A stretch of 64,000 nt of DNA from Paenibacillus curdlanolyticus YK9 (GCF_000179615.1 NZ_AEDD01000001.1:661995-725994); one strand, 5' to 3'. Positions 53,404 to 62,687 are shown, counted from the stretch's first letter. Made by a program: numbers and translations. Notes: generated by a model from the letters alone, not told the origin.

Positions 53404-53431
53404 TTCAACTGAAGAGAGGGGTAAGGAAAGA

Positions 53432-54499
53432 ATGGTACAAAGCAATCTATGCACGCAGTTCGCGCATGAAATCGGACGAATTCGACCGCTTGACGATGAG
53501 GCGATGCGCATGACGGATGTTCGCCTAGGAAACTTGACGAAACCGCCTGGCAGCTTGGGCAAACTGGAGGACATTGCTCGTCAGCTTGCGGGCATCACTG
53601 GAGAAGTAGATCCTGACCTGTCGCGTAAAGCGATTATCGTCATGGCAGCGGATCACGGCGTATGTGCGGAAGGCATTAGCGCGTTTCCTGCTGATGTAAC
53701 CCCGCAAATGGTAATGAACTTCTTGTCTGGCGGAGCAGCAGTAAATGTGCTGGCTAAACAGGCTGGGGCTGACGTTGTTTGCGTCGACATTGGCGTGAAT
53801 GCGGAATTGGAGCATCCGGACTTGTACGCGCGCAAGCTGATGCATGGCACGAACAACATGGCGCAAGGACGTGCCATGGAGCATGATACGGCTGTACAAG
53901 CCCTTCTGACTGGCATCGAACTCGTAGAAACGCTGTGGAACAAAGGCTATCGCCTGTTTGCGACAGGCGAGATGGGCATCGGCAATACGACGGCAAGCGC
54001 TGCTGTAATGTCCGTATTGACGGGCTGCTCGCCAGAGGAAGCAGCTGGACGCGGAACTGGCATAGATGACGCAAGGCTTGCGCATAAGATCGAAGTTATT
54101 CGCCGTTCCATTGCCATTAATGAACCGAATGTTGAAGATCCGTTTGATGTGCTGGGCAAAATCGGGGGACTGGAGATCGCAGGATTGGCAGGCGTTATTC
54201 TTGGCGCGGCAGCTCGCCGCTGTCCCGTTGTCATCGATGGCTTTATCTCCTCGGCAGCAGCGCTTATCGCTGCCAGAATGGCGCCAGATGCTGTGCAGTA
54301 TATGATCGGATCGCATTTGTCGAATGAACAGGCGCATAAGAAGCTGCTAGATGCGATCGGCCTTGCGCCTGTCATTCATCTGGATATGCGCTTAGGCGAA
54401 GGGACTGGCGCGGCACTCTGCTTCCATCTGATTGAAGCGGCCCAGCGGCTGCTGAGAGAGATGGCTACATTCGACAGCGCGGGCGTTTCCCGAGGCTAA
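53432..54499 (+). CDS. cobT: Nicotinate-nucleotide--dimethylbenzimidazole phosphoribosyltransferase
   Basis: CobT activates the lower-ligand base (DMB or another benzimidazole) by transferring phosphoribose from nicotinate mononucleotide. The 355 residues are full length. KPPGSLGKLEDIARQLAG lies near the N-terminus, MAADHGVCAEGISAFP follows, and the catalytic glutamate is in LDMRLGEGTGAAL near residue 318. It heads the cobT-cobU-cbiB-cobS-cobD-cbiZ cluster. Confidence 0.96.
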   Translation: MVQSNLCTQFAHEIGRIRPLDDEAMRMTDVRLGNLTKPPGSLGKLEDIARQLAGITGEVDPDLSRKAIIVMAADHGVCAEGISAFPADVTPQMVMNFLSGGAAVNVLAKQAGADVVCVDIGVNAELEHPDLYARKLMHGTNNMAQGRAMEHDTAVQALLTGIELVETLWNKGYRLFATGEMGIGNTTASAAVMSVLTGCSPEEAAGRGTGIDDARLAHKIEVIRRSIAINEPNVEDPFDVLGKIGGLEIAGLAGVILGAAARRCPVVIDGFISSAAALIAARMAPDAVQYMIGSHLSNEQAHKKLLDAIGLAPVIHLDMRLGEGTGAALCFHLIEAAQRLLREMATFDSAGVSRG

Positions 54500-54513
54500 T
54501 AGGAGGGAGCACG

Positions 54514-55101
54514 TTGGCTTATCTAATTACTGGCGGCGCACGCAGCGGAAAAAGCTTGTTCGCAGAGCAGTATGCGTCCCGGCTTGCATCACGAGGCATA
54601 TATATCGCCACATCACGCGTGTCCGATGACGAAGAAATGCGGCATCGGGTGACGCTTCATCAGCAGCAGCGCGAGCAAGCAGCCTTTCGCTGGGAGACAC
54701 TGGAAGAGCCGGATCAGCTTGCGCTTAAGCTCGATGAAATTGGCAGTATGGCGGATCAACGTCAGCGCGAGGGGGAGAGCCCGCCTGTCGTGTTGGTCGA
54801 CTGCCTCACCCTATGGCTGACGAACCGGCTGTTGATCCATGAAGCATCTCCACCGGAGATGCTGGAGGCGGAGGTGAGCCGGCTTGTCGAGTCGATCGCT
54901 GCTTACCGTCATCCGCTGCTGCTTGTCACGAATGAGGTCGGAAGCGGGATCGTGCCTGCATATCCGCTCGGTAGGACATTCCGAGATGCAGCTGGTCGAA
55001 TGAACCGAATGCTGGCTGAGCGGTGCGAGCGTGTTTTTCTCGTCGTAAGCGGCATCCCCGTCGACCTTAAGCGGATTGCATTCACGTGGGACGAGCTATG
55101 A
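54514..55101 (+). CDS. cobU: Adenosylcobinamide kinase / guanylyltransferase
   Basis: CobU phosphorylates adenosylcobinamide and then attaches GMP, preparing it for CobS. The 195-residue protein has the P-loop GGARSGKS at residues 6-13, the histidine region RHRVTLHQQQRE (guanylylation site), VLVDCLTLWLTN and TNEVGSGIVP. TTG 54514 follows GGAGGGAG by about 5 bases. Its stop overlaps cbiB (ATGA). Confidence 0.95.
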   Translation: MAYLITGGARSGKSLFAEQYASRLASRGIYIATSRVSDDEEMRHRVTLHQQQREQAAFRWETLEEPDQLALKLDEIGSMADQRQREGESPPVVLVDCLTLWLTNRLLIHEASPPEMLEAEVSRLVESIAAYRHPLLLVTNEVGSGIVPAYPLGRTFRDAAGRMNRMLAERCERVFLVVSGIPVDLKRIAFTWDEL

Positions 55102-56087
55102 TTGGACTCGGTTATACGTGGTCGGAGCTGCTGGCTATGTCCGCGGCGGCGATCGTCGTGGATCTGTTGATTGGCGATCCCAAGTGGCCGACGCATCCTG
55201 TCATCCGAATTGGGCAATGGATCAGCTGGATGGAAGGGCGGCTGAGGCGCAACGAATCTCAGTGGGCGACCCCTTCCCGTATTCGGGCAAGGGGTATCGT
55301 GCTGACCTTAACGACGGTAACGCTTGCATTTGCAGTTATGATGGCAGTGATAGCAATTGCCAATTGGATTCATCCTTGGGCAGGGTATGCGGTAAGCATT
55401 TGGTTTATCTCCACTACGATTGCTGTCAAAGGGCTAAAGGATGCGGCAATGCTCGTATTTCGGCCGCTTGCCCGGGGCGACTTGGCTGAAGCGAGAAAGT
55501 ATGTGGGCTATATTGTAAGCAGAGATACGCAGCAGCTTAGCGAGCAGCAAGCCGTACGAGCGGCAGTCGAGACGGTGGCTGAGAATACGGTGGATGCGTT
55601 CCTTTCGCCGCTTATTTTTGCATTGCTGGGCGGTGCGCCGCTTGCAATGGCTTATCGAGCGGCGAACACCTTGGATTCGATGGTTGGCTATCGCAACGAG
55701 CGGCATTTGCATTTTGGATGGAGCTCCGCGCGGCTTGACGATGTGCTGAACTATGTTCCGGCACGCCTTAGCGCGATTATTATGCCGATAGCGGCAATGC
55801 TCCTTCCTAGGATGTCGGCAACTCGTGCATGGAAGGCGATAGCGGAATTTGCGAAGAAGCATCCCAGCCCGAACAGCGGCATACCGGAATCAGCTGCTGC
55901 TGGCGCGCTCGGCATCGAGCTGGGCGGGATCAATCACTATTTTGGCCATAGCAGTGAACGGGCTAGAATGGGCTGGCCGCTGCGACCGCTGGAAGCAAGC
56001 GATATTCCGCAGACAGTAAAGCTGCTCTATATGAGCTGCGGGCTAATGATGATAGGAGTGTTGGGCCTATGGTGGGCCGTTCATTAA
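55098..56087 (+). CDS. cbiB: Adenosylcobinamide-phosphate synthase CbiB
   Basis: CbiB couples aminopropanol phosphate to adenosylcobyric acid to form the nucleotide-loop arm. ATG 55098 overlaps the cobU stop; a GTG at 55086 is less likely. The 329 residues are a multi-span membrane protein with VVDLLIGDPKWPTHPVIRIG near the N-terminus, and AENTVDAFLSPLIFALLGG and YRAANTLDSMVGYRN in the middle. These are hallmarks of the family. Confidence 0.95.
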   Translation: MIGLGYTWSELLAMSAAAIVVDLLIGDPKWPTHPVIRIGQWISWMEGRLRRNESQWATPSRIRARGIVLTLTTVTLAFAVMMAVIAIANWIHPWAGYAVSIWFISTTIAVKGLKDAAMLVFRPLARGDLAEARKYVGYIVSRDTQQLSEQQAVRAAVETVAENTVDAFLSPLIFALLGGAPLAMAYRAANTLDSMVGYRNERHLHFGWSSARLDDVLNYVPARLSAIIMPIAAMLLPRMSATRAWKAIAEFAKKHPSPNSGIPESAAAGALGIELGGINHYFGHSSERARMGWPLRPLEASDIPQTVKLLYMSCGLMMIGVLGLWWAVH

Positions 56088-56890
56088 AACAGAGCGTGCA
56101 AGGATTGATCGCCGCGATTCAATTTCTGACGCGCATTCCGATTCCGGTGCAAGTGCCGTTTGATCCGCCTACGCTGGCGCGCAGCTTGATCGCTTTTCCT
56201 TTTGCAGGGCTGCTCATCGGATTGTTAACTGGCGGCGGCGCAGCGCTGCTGCAGCTGCTTCATACACCGATGATTAGCGCGGCGCTTCTGCTGGCTTGGT
56301 GGATTGTATTAACCGGCGGGCTTCATCTTGACGGCTGGATGGATACGGCAGACGGCCTGCTTAGCGGACGCTCGCGCGAGCGGATGCTGGATATTATGAA
56401 AGACAGCCGAGTTGGCGCTATGGGCGTCATTGCCGGGTTTGTGCTCATGCTTGTGAAGTTCGCGGCATTATTCACCCTCTTCGAACGAACGGCTGTTGAC
56501 CAGCTATATCCATTTGCGCTGTTGTCGCTGGCTCCTGTGTGGAGCCGCTGGTGGATGACGGTTGCCATAACGCGATGGCCGTTTGCCCGCGAGGGAGGGC
56601 TTGCTGCGCTGTTCCAGCAAGCAGGCAAGAAGCATATAGCTGGCGCAGCCATTATTGCACTCGGCAGCACAACGCTGATGCTTGAGCTCGCGATTAAGTT
56701 TGGCATGGATCGATCTTGCGCTTGGCTGTATGCAGCGATTCTAGTAGCGGCCACACTTGTCTTTGGCGGAATGATGGCAAGATGGATGAGCAGCAAGCTT
56801 GGCGGCTTAACCGGCGATACGTACGGGGCAATGAATGAGGGGCTGGAAGCGCTATGGATTGTGGTCGTAAGCTGGTTGTTTTTAGCGTGA
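56069..56890 (+). CDS. cobS: Adenosylcobinamide-GDP ribazoletransferase (cobalamin synthase)
   Basis: CobS joins adenosylcobinamide-GDP and alpha-ribazole (phosphate), closing the nucleotide loop. ATG 56069 follows AGGAGTG by 8 bases and overlaps cbiB by 19 bp. The 273 residues are hydrophobic with about six spans. AIQFLTRIPIPVQVPF at the start and GGLHLDGWMDTADGLLSGRSRERMLDIM-type sequence near 85-115 with the acidic substrate-site residues are diagnostic. The C-terminal GLTGDTYGA motif is present. Confidence 0.95.
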   Translation: MVGRSLKQSVQGLIAAIQFLTRIPIPVQVPFDPPTLARSLIAFPFAGLLIGLLTGGGAALLQLLHTPMISAALLLAWWIVLTGGLHLDGWMDTADGLLSGRSRERMLDIMKDSRVGAMGVIAGFVLMLVKFAALFTLFERTAVDQLYPFALLSLAPVWSRWWMTVAITRWPFAREGGLAALFQQAGKKHIAGAAIIALGSTTLMLELAIKFGMDRSCAWLYAAILVAATLVFGGMMARWMSSKLGGLTGDTYGAMNEGLEALWIVVVSWLFLA

Positions 56891-56917
56891 GCTGATAAAC
56901 AAGAAGGAGGACGAACG

Positions 56918-58033
56918 ATGCTTGAACGGTATGGACACGGGGGAGATTTGGTAACTGCAGCCGAAATGTACGGCATTCCCGCTTCGGATTTTATCGACTT
57001 CAGCTCTAATATGAATCCATTCGGACCGCCTGATGCGGTGCAGCGCGTGATGGAGCAGCGATGGCGGGACCTTGACCAGTATCCGGATCCAGCTGTTCGT
57101 GGACTGCGCAGCAAGCTTGCAGCGCGTCACGGGATATCAATGAATAATGTGCTTTGCGGCAATGGCGCGGCCGAGATTATCGACCTTGTCATTCGTGCGA
57201 TGCGCCCTGGCGCTTCCGTTGCGTTAGCCGTACCGGGCTTTGGCGAGTATGCGGATGCAGCCCGCAAATATGGCGGCAAGCTGTTCACGGTGCCATTGCT
57301 GGAGGATGATCGGTTCCGATTGTCTGAGGCTAGCGTGTTTGAAACAGTCGAACGGGACAAGCCCGGGCTTTGGATGCTGGGCTCGCCGAATAATCCGACT
57401 GGACAAACGGTTAGCCGCGATCTGGTGCTGAAATTGATTGATACTGGAGCGTTTGTCGTTATCGACGAAGCGTTTATCGATTTTATCGCGGATGAAGATC
57501 GTTTGACGCTCGTGCGAGAGGCCGCAGCAAGACCGAATTTGCTGGTGATCCGTTCGATGACGAAGTTTTACGCTGTGCCGGGCATTCGGCTAGGTTATGC
57601 GGTGGGTTCGCCGGAGGTTATAGCAGCGATGCGCCGTTTGCAGACGCCGTGGAGCGTTAATTCGCTGGCGCAGTGGATGGGAGAGGCTGTACTTGGGGAC
57701 GAGGCCTACGAGCAGCGCACATTGGCATGGCTCGCGGAAGCGCGCCCGCACCTTGCAGCGTCCTTGCAGGCTTTGGGGTTCACCGTGTTCGAGAGTGCAG
57801 TCAATTATCTCCTGCTTAAGCTGCCGGATCGATGCGTATTAGATGCATCTGAGCTGCAAAGACGAATGGGGCAGCGCGGCGTGCTCGTGCGGGATGCTTC
57901 TCATTTTGAAGGACTGAATGGACGGTTTATCCGCGTGGCAGTGAAATTGAACGAACAAAATGAAAAGCTCGTGCAAACGTTGAAAGCCGTTCTGCTTGAA
58001 TCCGGAACGCATGCAGAAATGGAACGAGGGTAG
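56918..58033 (+). CDS. cobD: Threonine-phosphate decarboxylase
   Basis: CobD is a PLP enzyme that makes aminopropanol phosphate from threonine phosphate for CbiB. The 371 residues begin LERYGHGGDLVTAAEMYGIP and include FSSNMNPFGPP, NPTGQTVSRD, and RSMTKFYAVPGIRLGYAVG with the PLP lysine. The related histidinol-phosphate aminotransferase is the alternative, but the GHGGD start and the cob setting favour CobD. ATG follows AGAAGGAGG. Confidence 0.94.
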   Translation: MLERYGHGGDLVTAAEMYGIPASDFIDFSSNMNPFGPPDAVQRVMEQRWRDLDQYPDPAVRGLRSKLAARHGISMNNVLCGNGAAEIIDLVIRAMRPGASVALAVPGFGEYADAARKYGGKLFTVPLLEDDRFRLSEASVFETVERDKPGLWMLGSPNNPTGQTVSRDLVLKLIDTGAFVVIDEAFIDFIADEDRLTLVREAAARPNLLVIRSMTKFYAVPGIRLGYAVGSPEVIAAMRRLQTPWSVNSLAQWMGEAVLGDEAYEQRTLAWLAEARPHLAASLQALGFTVFESAVNYLLLKLPDRCVLDASELQRRMGQRGVLVRDASHFEGLNGRFIRVAVKLNEQNEKLVQTLKAVLLESGTHAEMERG

Positions 58034-58036
58034 CTT

Positions 58037-58744
58037 ATGCAGCCATTTCGATCGGAAGCGCGATTCGAATCCCGCATCTGGGACGGCGTAGTTGCGGAGC
58101 TGATCGATGACCGGATCGTCATTCATTCCGCGGAGCCTTTAAGGACGTTAAGCAACTCGGTATACCGAGGAGGTGAGGCGACGGCTCGCCAGTTCGTCAA
58201 TTGGCGCGTACCGCTCACCTATAATTCGGATCATCCGACCCGCGATATCGAGCAGCAGCTCGCCGAATGGCAATGTGAAGCTTCGCAAGCTGTCGTTCTC
58301 ATGACAGCTGCGAAGCTAACGCATGCCTCGATCATGGAAACGGAAAATGATCGATTTCGGATGTTCTGCCTGACGACGGCAGGGACGAGCAATGCGGCGC
58401 GGGCAGGCTCGCAGCGCAAAGTATACGACGCATGGCGGCCAGGGACGATCAACACGTTCCTGCTTTTCGATGGACAGCTTGGGGAATCAGCTATGGTAAA
58501 CGCGTTAATGACTGCCGTGGAAGCGAAGGCTGCAGCGATACAGGACATCGGATTGCGCGATTCCGATAATGGTCTCACCGCAACGGGAACGACAACGGAT
58601 GCCATTGTCATCGGCGTAAGCGGCAGCCGAACATTCGGCGCGATCCATGATTACGCCGGCACGGCGACAACGGTTGGAGCCGCTGTCGGCCGACTCGTTT
58701 ATGAAACGGTATATGAATCCGTCCAAACACAGCATCAACCCTAA
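58037..58744 (+). CDS. cbiZ: Adenosylcobinamide amidohydrolase
   Basis: CbiZ cleaves the aminopropanol arm off adenosylcobinamide, giving adenosylcobyric acid for reuse by CbiB. The 235 residues show the family signatures YRGGEATARQFVNWRVPLTY, ALMTAAKL-like VLMTAAKLTHASI, TAGTSNAARAGS, and GTTTDAIVIGVSG near the C-terminus. It lies 3 bp after cobD. In archaea and Rhodobacter CbiZ enables salvage of cobinamide and remodelling of pseudo-B12; a similar role here is inferred. Confidence 0.93.
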   Translation: MQPFRSEARFESRIWDGVVAELIDDRIVIHSAEPLRTLSNSVYRGGEATARQFVNWRVPLTYNSDHPTRDIEQQLAEWQCEASQAVVLMTAAKLTHASIMETENDRFRMFCLTTAGTSNAARAGSQRKVYDAWRPGTINTFLLFDGQLGESAMVNALMTAVEAKAAAIQDIGLRDSDNGLTATGTTTDAIVIGVSGSRTFGAIHDYAGTATTVGAAVGRLVYETVYESVQTQHQP

Positions 58745-58819
58745 TTTTGCAACAAAATGATCGACAATGACGTCAGTCCCATTGGATAACGTGCAGGAAG
58801 ATTTGATGAAGGAGCATGG

Positions 58820-59101
58820 ATGGGGGAGGCGTCTAGGTTGTTCGAATGGATCATTTTGCTGCTTGGCTGCGGCGCTGCATTCGCAATTCCTTTTGTTATG
58901 CGCCAAATCATGGTTTCCGTCCAAATGGGCGGTGGCATTTTGTTCATCATCTTATATGTTGGCGGTTATTTGAGCATGGTAGCGCCTTTCATGGCTTTAT
59001 GGATTTTCGGTTCCTTATGCGGGCTGGCTATGCGAGTAGACGAATCGGCGCGCGAGGCGAAGGAAGCGCATGAACGGGAATTTCATCATCGGAATTTATG
59101 A
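58820..59101 (+). CDS. Small membrane protein, function unknown
   Basis: The product is a 93-residue protein with two hydrophobic stretches (about 8-28 and 38-66) and a charged C-terminal helix (VDESAREAKEAHEREFHH). ATG 58820 follows AAGGAGC, although spacing is short (about 5). No family is recognised. It lies 75 bp after cbiZ and before a strong terminator, so it may be the last gene of the cob transcript. Confidence 0.6.
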   Translation: MGEASRLFEWIILLLGCGAAFAIPFVMRQIMVSVQMGGGILFIILYVGGYLSMVAPFMALWIFGSLCGLAMRVDESAREAKEAHEREFHHRNL

Positions 59102-59109
59102 ATAACTAC

Positions 59110-59157
59110 GCATCAAAAAAACGCGTTCGTGCCGAGGCCGATCGCGTTTTTTGATGG
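59110..59157. terminator. Bidirectional terminator between the cob cluster and gluQ
   Basis: CATCAAAAAAACGCG pairs with CGCGTTTTTTGATG around a 17-base loop. A-tracts and T-tracts flank it on both strands. Confidence 0.9.
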
Positions 59158-59167
59158 ATGTATACAA

Positions 59168-60130
59168 TTAACGCATGTCGAGCCACTCCAGCGTCTGCGA
59201 ATCTACAATTACAGGCTCGCGAGGAATCTGCGCCAAAGTAAAGCCGCCAACAAGCTCGCCAGCTGCGATTGGCGCAGGACGATCGATCAAGCCGCTCATC
59301 GCGGCTAACAATCCAAGCACGCGCTCAGGCTGCACGCCGCGTTCCCGAATGGCAGCGAGCGAGATCGAGCCATGGCGTTTGGCTAATCGTTTGCCATCCT
59401 CGCCTAGCAGCAGAGGCACGTGGGCGAATCGCGGAGGCGTTGCGCCAAGCGCCTCGTACAGCATGAGCTGTCTTGGCGTGGAGTCAAGCAAGTCGTAGCC
59501 GCGCAGCACGTCGGTGATGCCCATCGCAATATCATCGACGACAACAGCTAGCTGATAGCTGAACAGCTCGTCGGCACGCTTTACGACAAAGTCTCCGCCA
59601 GCCCCTGGAGGGAAAGCTTGAAGGCCAGCAATCCCATCTTCAAAAACGATGTCTCGCTCCTCCATCGTAAAGCGAATGGAAGGGTGCTTATGCAAGCAGC
59701 GCTCGGCGCGTTCCGACGCGGTAAGGTTTCGGCATGTGCCCCCATAAGCGGGGCCTTCTGCCGACAAACCGTGCGGCGCGCTTGCAACCGCCAGCAGCTC
59801 GGCCCGGCTGCAGAAGCAGGGATAGAGCCGTCCGCGCTGTTCGAGCTGTCCAAGCGCGTCCTCGTATAGCTGCTCGCGTAGGCTTTGCTGATAAGGCGCA
59901 TACGGACCGCCTACATCAGGGCCTTCATCCCAGTCCAAGCCGAGCCAACGCAAGTCTTCCAGCGCTTGACTAGCGAATTGCGCCTTGGAGCGCGGCTTGT
60001 CGATATCCTCCATCCGCAGCACGAATTGTCCGCCTGCTTGCCGAATTTGCAGCCAGGCCAGCAGCGCCGTCCGCGCATTGCCAATATGCATGAGCCCCGA
60101 AGGCGTCGGGGCGAATCTACCGCGCAGCAT
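59168..60130 (-). CDS. gluQ: Glutamyl-Q tRNA(Asp) synthetase
   Basis: GluQ is a truncated glutamyl-tRNA synthetase that attaches glutamate to queuosine in tRNA(Asp). The 320 residues contain only the catalytic core. [20 protein letters not shown] at residues 5-24 is the class I HIGH region, CFCSRAEL with a later Y-GGTCR is the zinc knuckle, and [12 protein letters not shown] replaces KMSKS. It lacks an anticodon-binding domain, which separates it from GltX. ATG follows GAGAGGTG on the minus strand. dksA, its usual neighbour in proteobacteria, is not present. Confidence 0.93.
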   Translation of the reverse strand: MLRGRFAPTPSGLMHIGNARTALLAWLQIRQAGGQFVLRMEDIDKPRSKAQFASQALEDLRWLGLDWDEGPDVGGPYAPYQQSLREQLYEDALGQLEQRGRLYPCFCSRAELLAVASAPHGLSAEGPAYGGTCRNLTASERAERCLHKHPSIRFTMEERDIVFEDGIAGLQAFPPGAGGDFVVKRADELFSYQLAVVVDDIAMGITDVLRGYDLLDSTPRQLMLYEALGATPPRFAHVPLLLGEDGKRLAKRHGSISLAAIRERGVQPERVLGLLAAMSGLIDRPAPIAAGELVGGFTLAQIPREPVIVDSQTLEWLDMR

Positions 60131-60372
60131 TGATATACACCTCTCGTTTGAATGGGAACAAGAAAGCAGCAGCGTTGCATCTGCCCATTATGGTTAAAGA
60201 GATTCGTAAACGTTTGTATGTGAATCCGGTTATATTCCAAATATTCTAGCATGGCGCTTTCACAAGAAGCAATCGGCTGAACAGGAAGGAATGTCAAGAT
60301 TGCACTGAGTCATGGTACAATAGTTGCATTTCATAGCAATGGCTAATGGTTGAAGTACCGGAGGTTGAACGA

Positions 60373-61329
60373 ATGCTTTCGATAATGGCTGTAACGAAAC
60401 AGCATGAACGAGTTGAGGGATTAACGTTAGAAGATATCCGGCTGCGCTACGAGGATTATGAATGGTTTTGGATCGATTTTGACCAGCCGTCGGAGGAAGA
60501 AATCGGGCTGCTCGAAACGATGTTTCATTTTCACCCTCTTGCGATCGAGGATTGTTTGCATCGGCTGCAGCGTCCGAAGCTGGATCATTATGGCGACACG
60601 CATTTTTTTGTGCTGCACTCGCTTCAAGCAGAGACGCTGTTCGTACATGAGGTCAATCTATTCGTGCATGAACGTTTTATCGTAACGTTCCATATGCAGC
60701 CTTCGCCAGAGCTGGGAGCGGCCATGGCGAAAATGATGGCAACGACCAAGGAGCTTCACGGCTGCACGCTGCATGCCGCCTACATGGTGATGGATGAGCT
60801 GGTCGACCGCTATTTTCCGGCGATGTATGCGCTGGACGATCAATTGGCGGAAAAGGAGATTGACGATACGAGCCGTTCAGGCACCGCTTTGCTGGACGAG
60901 ATTTTCGCCATCCGTGCGAAGCTGCTCCACCTGCGGAAGACATTTATGCCGATGCGCGACCTGCTCTATCGGCTGCTCAGTTCCGACCGTATAGCCGGGC
61001 TGCAGGAGCAGCGCGCTTTTTTCGCTGACGTGCATGACCATCTGCTGAAGCTGTCGGAGATGCTGGATGCAAGCCGAGAAATGACGGCCGATTTGCGCGA
61101 TAGCTACATATCCTACAGCTCCAATCGAATGAACGGCATTATGAAGACGCTGACCGTCATTACGACGATTTTCATGCCGCTGACGTTTATTGCCGGACTT
61201 TACGGGATGAATTTTGACCGGATGCCTGAGCTGCATTTGCGCTGGGGCTACTTCGGCGTATTGACCGTCATGGGGCTATTGGGCGGAGTCATGTTCCTAT
61301 GGTTTAAGCGTAAAGGCTGGTTCGATTAG
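60373..61329 (+). CDS. corA: CorA-type magnesium/cobalt transporter
   Basis: ATG 60373 follows CGGAGG by 8 bases; an in-frame ATG at 60346 precedes that site. The 318 residues form a large N-terminal cytoplasmic domain and two C-terminal spans. The selectivity loop is YGMNFDRMPEL near 275-285, followed by the short positive tail KRKGWFD. Mg2+ uptake is the usual role; cobalt transport would fit the B12 genes upstream but the sequence does not show selectivity. Confidence 0.94.
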   Translation: MLSIMAVTKQHERVEGLTLEDIRLRYEDYEWFWIDFDQPSEEEIGLLETMFHFHPLAIEDCLHRLQRPKLDHYGDTHFFVLHSLQAETLFVHEVNLFVHERFIVTFHMQPSPELGAAMAKMMATTKELHGCTLHAAYMVMDELVDRYFPAMYALDDQLAEKEIDDTSRSGTALLDEIFAIRAKLLHLRKTFMPMRDLLYRLLSSDRIAGLQEQRAFFADVHDHLLKLSEMLDASREMTADLRDSYISYSSNRMNGIMKTLTVITTIFMPLTFIAGLYGMNFDRMPELHLRWGYFGVLTVMGLLGGVMFLWFKRKGWFD

Positions 61330-61374
61330 CGATGATACGATAGCTGTTTGCAAGAGAAGAGGAGGAACTGTCGA

Positions 61375-61830
61375 TTGAAAAAAGTGCGTATGGCGACAAA
61401 AGCGATCATCCGCAAAGATGATCAGCTGCTCTTAATCAAATTCGAAGATGAGCGCGGCGTCCAGTACGGGTTTCCGGGCGGCGGACAGGAGCATGGCGAA
61501 ACGCTGCATCAGGCGATCGTCCGGGAGTGTCTCGAAGAGATCGGCCAGGATGTGGAGCCGTTAGCGCTTCTTTATGTACGGGAATATATCGGCGCGAACC
61601 ATGGATTGTCAGACCGTGAAAGCGCCTTTCATCAGGTCGAATGTTATTTTGAATGCAAGCTTCTGTCCGATCGGCCGTTTGACTCGGCCTCGGTTCCCGA
61701 TACGAATCAGATCGGTGTAGAGTGGGTTCCGCTTGAGCAATTGGACGACATCATGCTTGTTCCACAATCGTTAGGCAGAATCATCCGATCGGGCGAAGCA
61801 AGTCCGGTATACGTAGGTGACATCAATTAA
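61375..61830 (+). CDS. Nudix hydrolase
   Basis: TTG 61375 (MKKVRMATKAIIRKD) follows AGGAGGAA by about 7 bases. The 151 residues contain the Nudix box G-x5-E-x7-REC-x-EE-x-G as GGGQEHGETLHQAI and VRECLEEIG (about 38-60). The substrate is a nucleoside diphosphate derivative of unknown identity. The following gene starts at the last base of its stop codon, which implies a shared role or at least coupled translation. Confidence 0.9.
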   Translation: MKKVRMATKAIIRKDDQLLLIKFEDERGVQYGFPGGGQEHGETLHQAIVRECLEEIGQDVEPLALLYVREYIGANHGLSDRESAFHQVECYFECKLLSDRPFDSASVPDTNQIGVEWVPLEQLDDIMLVPQSLGRIIRSGEASPVYVGDIN

Positions 61831-62687
61831 TGGAGCCAACGGAAGGTAAAAGAGCTACGTCAGAGGAGAATCAGCTAGGAGAACGTTCCTCCCGAACGGC
61901 AGGCATCATCGCTATCGTATTTATTGCAATCGCCGTTTCGCTTGCCGCAAGCGGGATTGCAGTGTGGATTACCGTGGGGTCGCAGCTGGGGAAGGAAAAA
62001 GGGAAGCCGGCTTATGAAGGGTATGCGTATCGGATGAAGGCGTCTGACGGCGTAAAGCTGCATATGCTGGTGACCGAGCCGGATAAAGTGACGTTGGATG
62101 CCGTGCGCGGGAATGTTAGCGCTTCGCCTTTTTATGGGATCAACGGCGGATTTTTTTATAATGGTCGGCTGTTAAGCATGGCGCTTGTGAATGACCAGCC
62201 TGTCGGCGGAAGTGCTGGCGCTTACGGTTCAGGATCAGAAAATGTGCGCGTCCCGCGCGGTACGCTAGTCTGGGATGGCGCGGAGGATCGGCTGTCTGTA
62301 CAGGTGCTGTCGAATCCGAAGGAGCTGCAAGTCAGCGACCGCGACCATTATTGGGCGCAGGGCGGCATCAGCATGAAGCCCAAAGAAGAAGCGGGTTGGC
62401 GCAAACAAATCGAGGATGAATTAGCGCCGTTCCCCGATGACGCCCGGCTGCGGACGGCTGCCGTGTATGATACGGAAGGTCGGTTGTACCTCGTTGTCAC
62501 CGATACTAAGACGACGCTCGCGCAGTTTAGAACGGCTATCATCCATTCGATACCTATGATTGAGGACGGCATTTTTCTGGACGGAGACGGCTCGTCTCAG
62601 CTGCGCTCGTTCGAAGCGTCGCTGTCTGGCGATGGGCGTCGCGTGGAGCAGATGATTCGGCTGGTCAGGCCAAACGAAAAGCCGTAG
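61830..62687 (+). CDS. DUF2233 phosphodiester glycosidase, membrane-anchored
   Basis: The product is 285 residues with a cytoplasmic N-terminus of about 30, one membrane span (about 30-50, IVFIAIAVSLAASGIAVW) and an outside domain of the phosphodiester glycosidase (NAGPA/DUF2233) family. YGINGGFFYNGRLLSMAL (about 93-110) and FLDGDGSSQLRSFEAS (about 248-263) are the conserved metal and substrate motifs. Relatives cleave GlcNAc-1-phosphodiesters, so a cell-wall polymer or glycolipid is possible. The start overlaps the Nudix stop (TAATG). Confidence 0.85.
   Translation: MEPTEGKRATSEENQLGERSSRTAGIIAIVFIAIAVSLAASGIAVWITVGSQLGKEKGKPAYEGYAYRMKASDGVKLHMLVTEPDKVTLDAVRGNVSASPFYGINGGFFYNGRLLSMALVNDQPVGGSAGAYGSGSENVRVPRGTLVWDGAEDRLSVQVLSNPKELQVSDRDHYWAQGGISMKPKEEAGWRKQIEDELAPFPDDARLRTAAVYDTEGRLYLVVTDTKTTLAQFRTAIIHSIPMIEDGIFLDGDGSSQLRSFEASLSGDGRRVEQMIRLVRPNEKP

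Noticed and set aside
53339..53431. Second cobalamin riboswitch before cobT
   Set aside because: No B12 box and only 93 bp, holding a simple terminator.
53525..54337. 270-codon minus-strand frame opposite cobT
   Set aside because: Shadow of a highly conserved gene; no motifs.
58767..58973. 68-codon plus-strand frame overlapping the small membrane protein gene
   Set aside because: It is in a different frame from the hydrophobic product, has no good ribosome site and ends within the better-supported gene.
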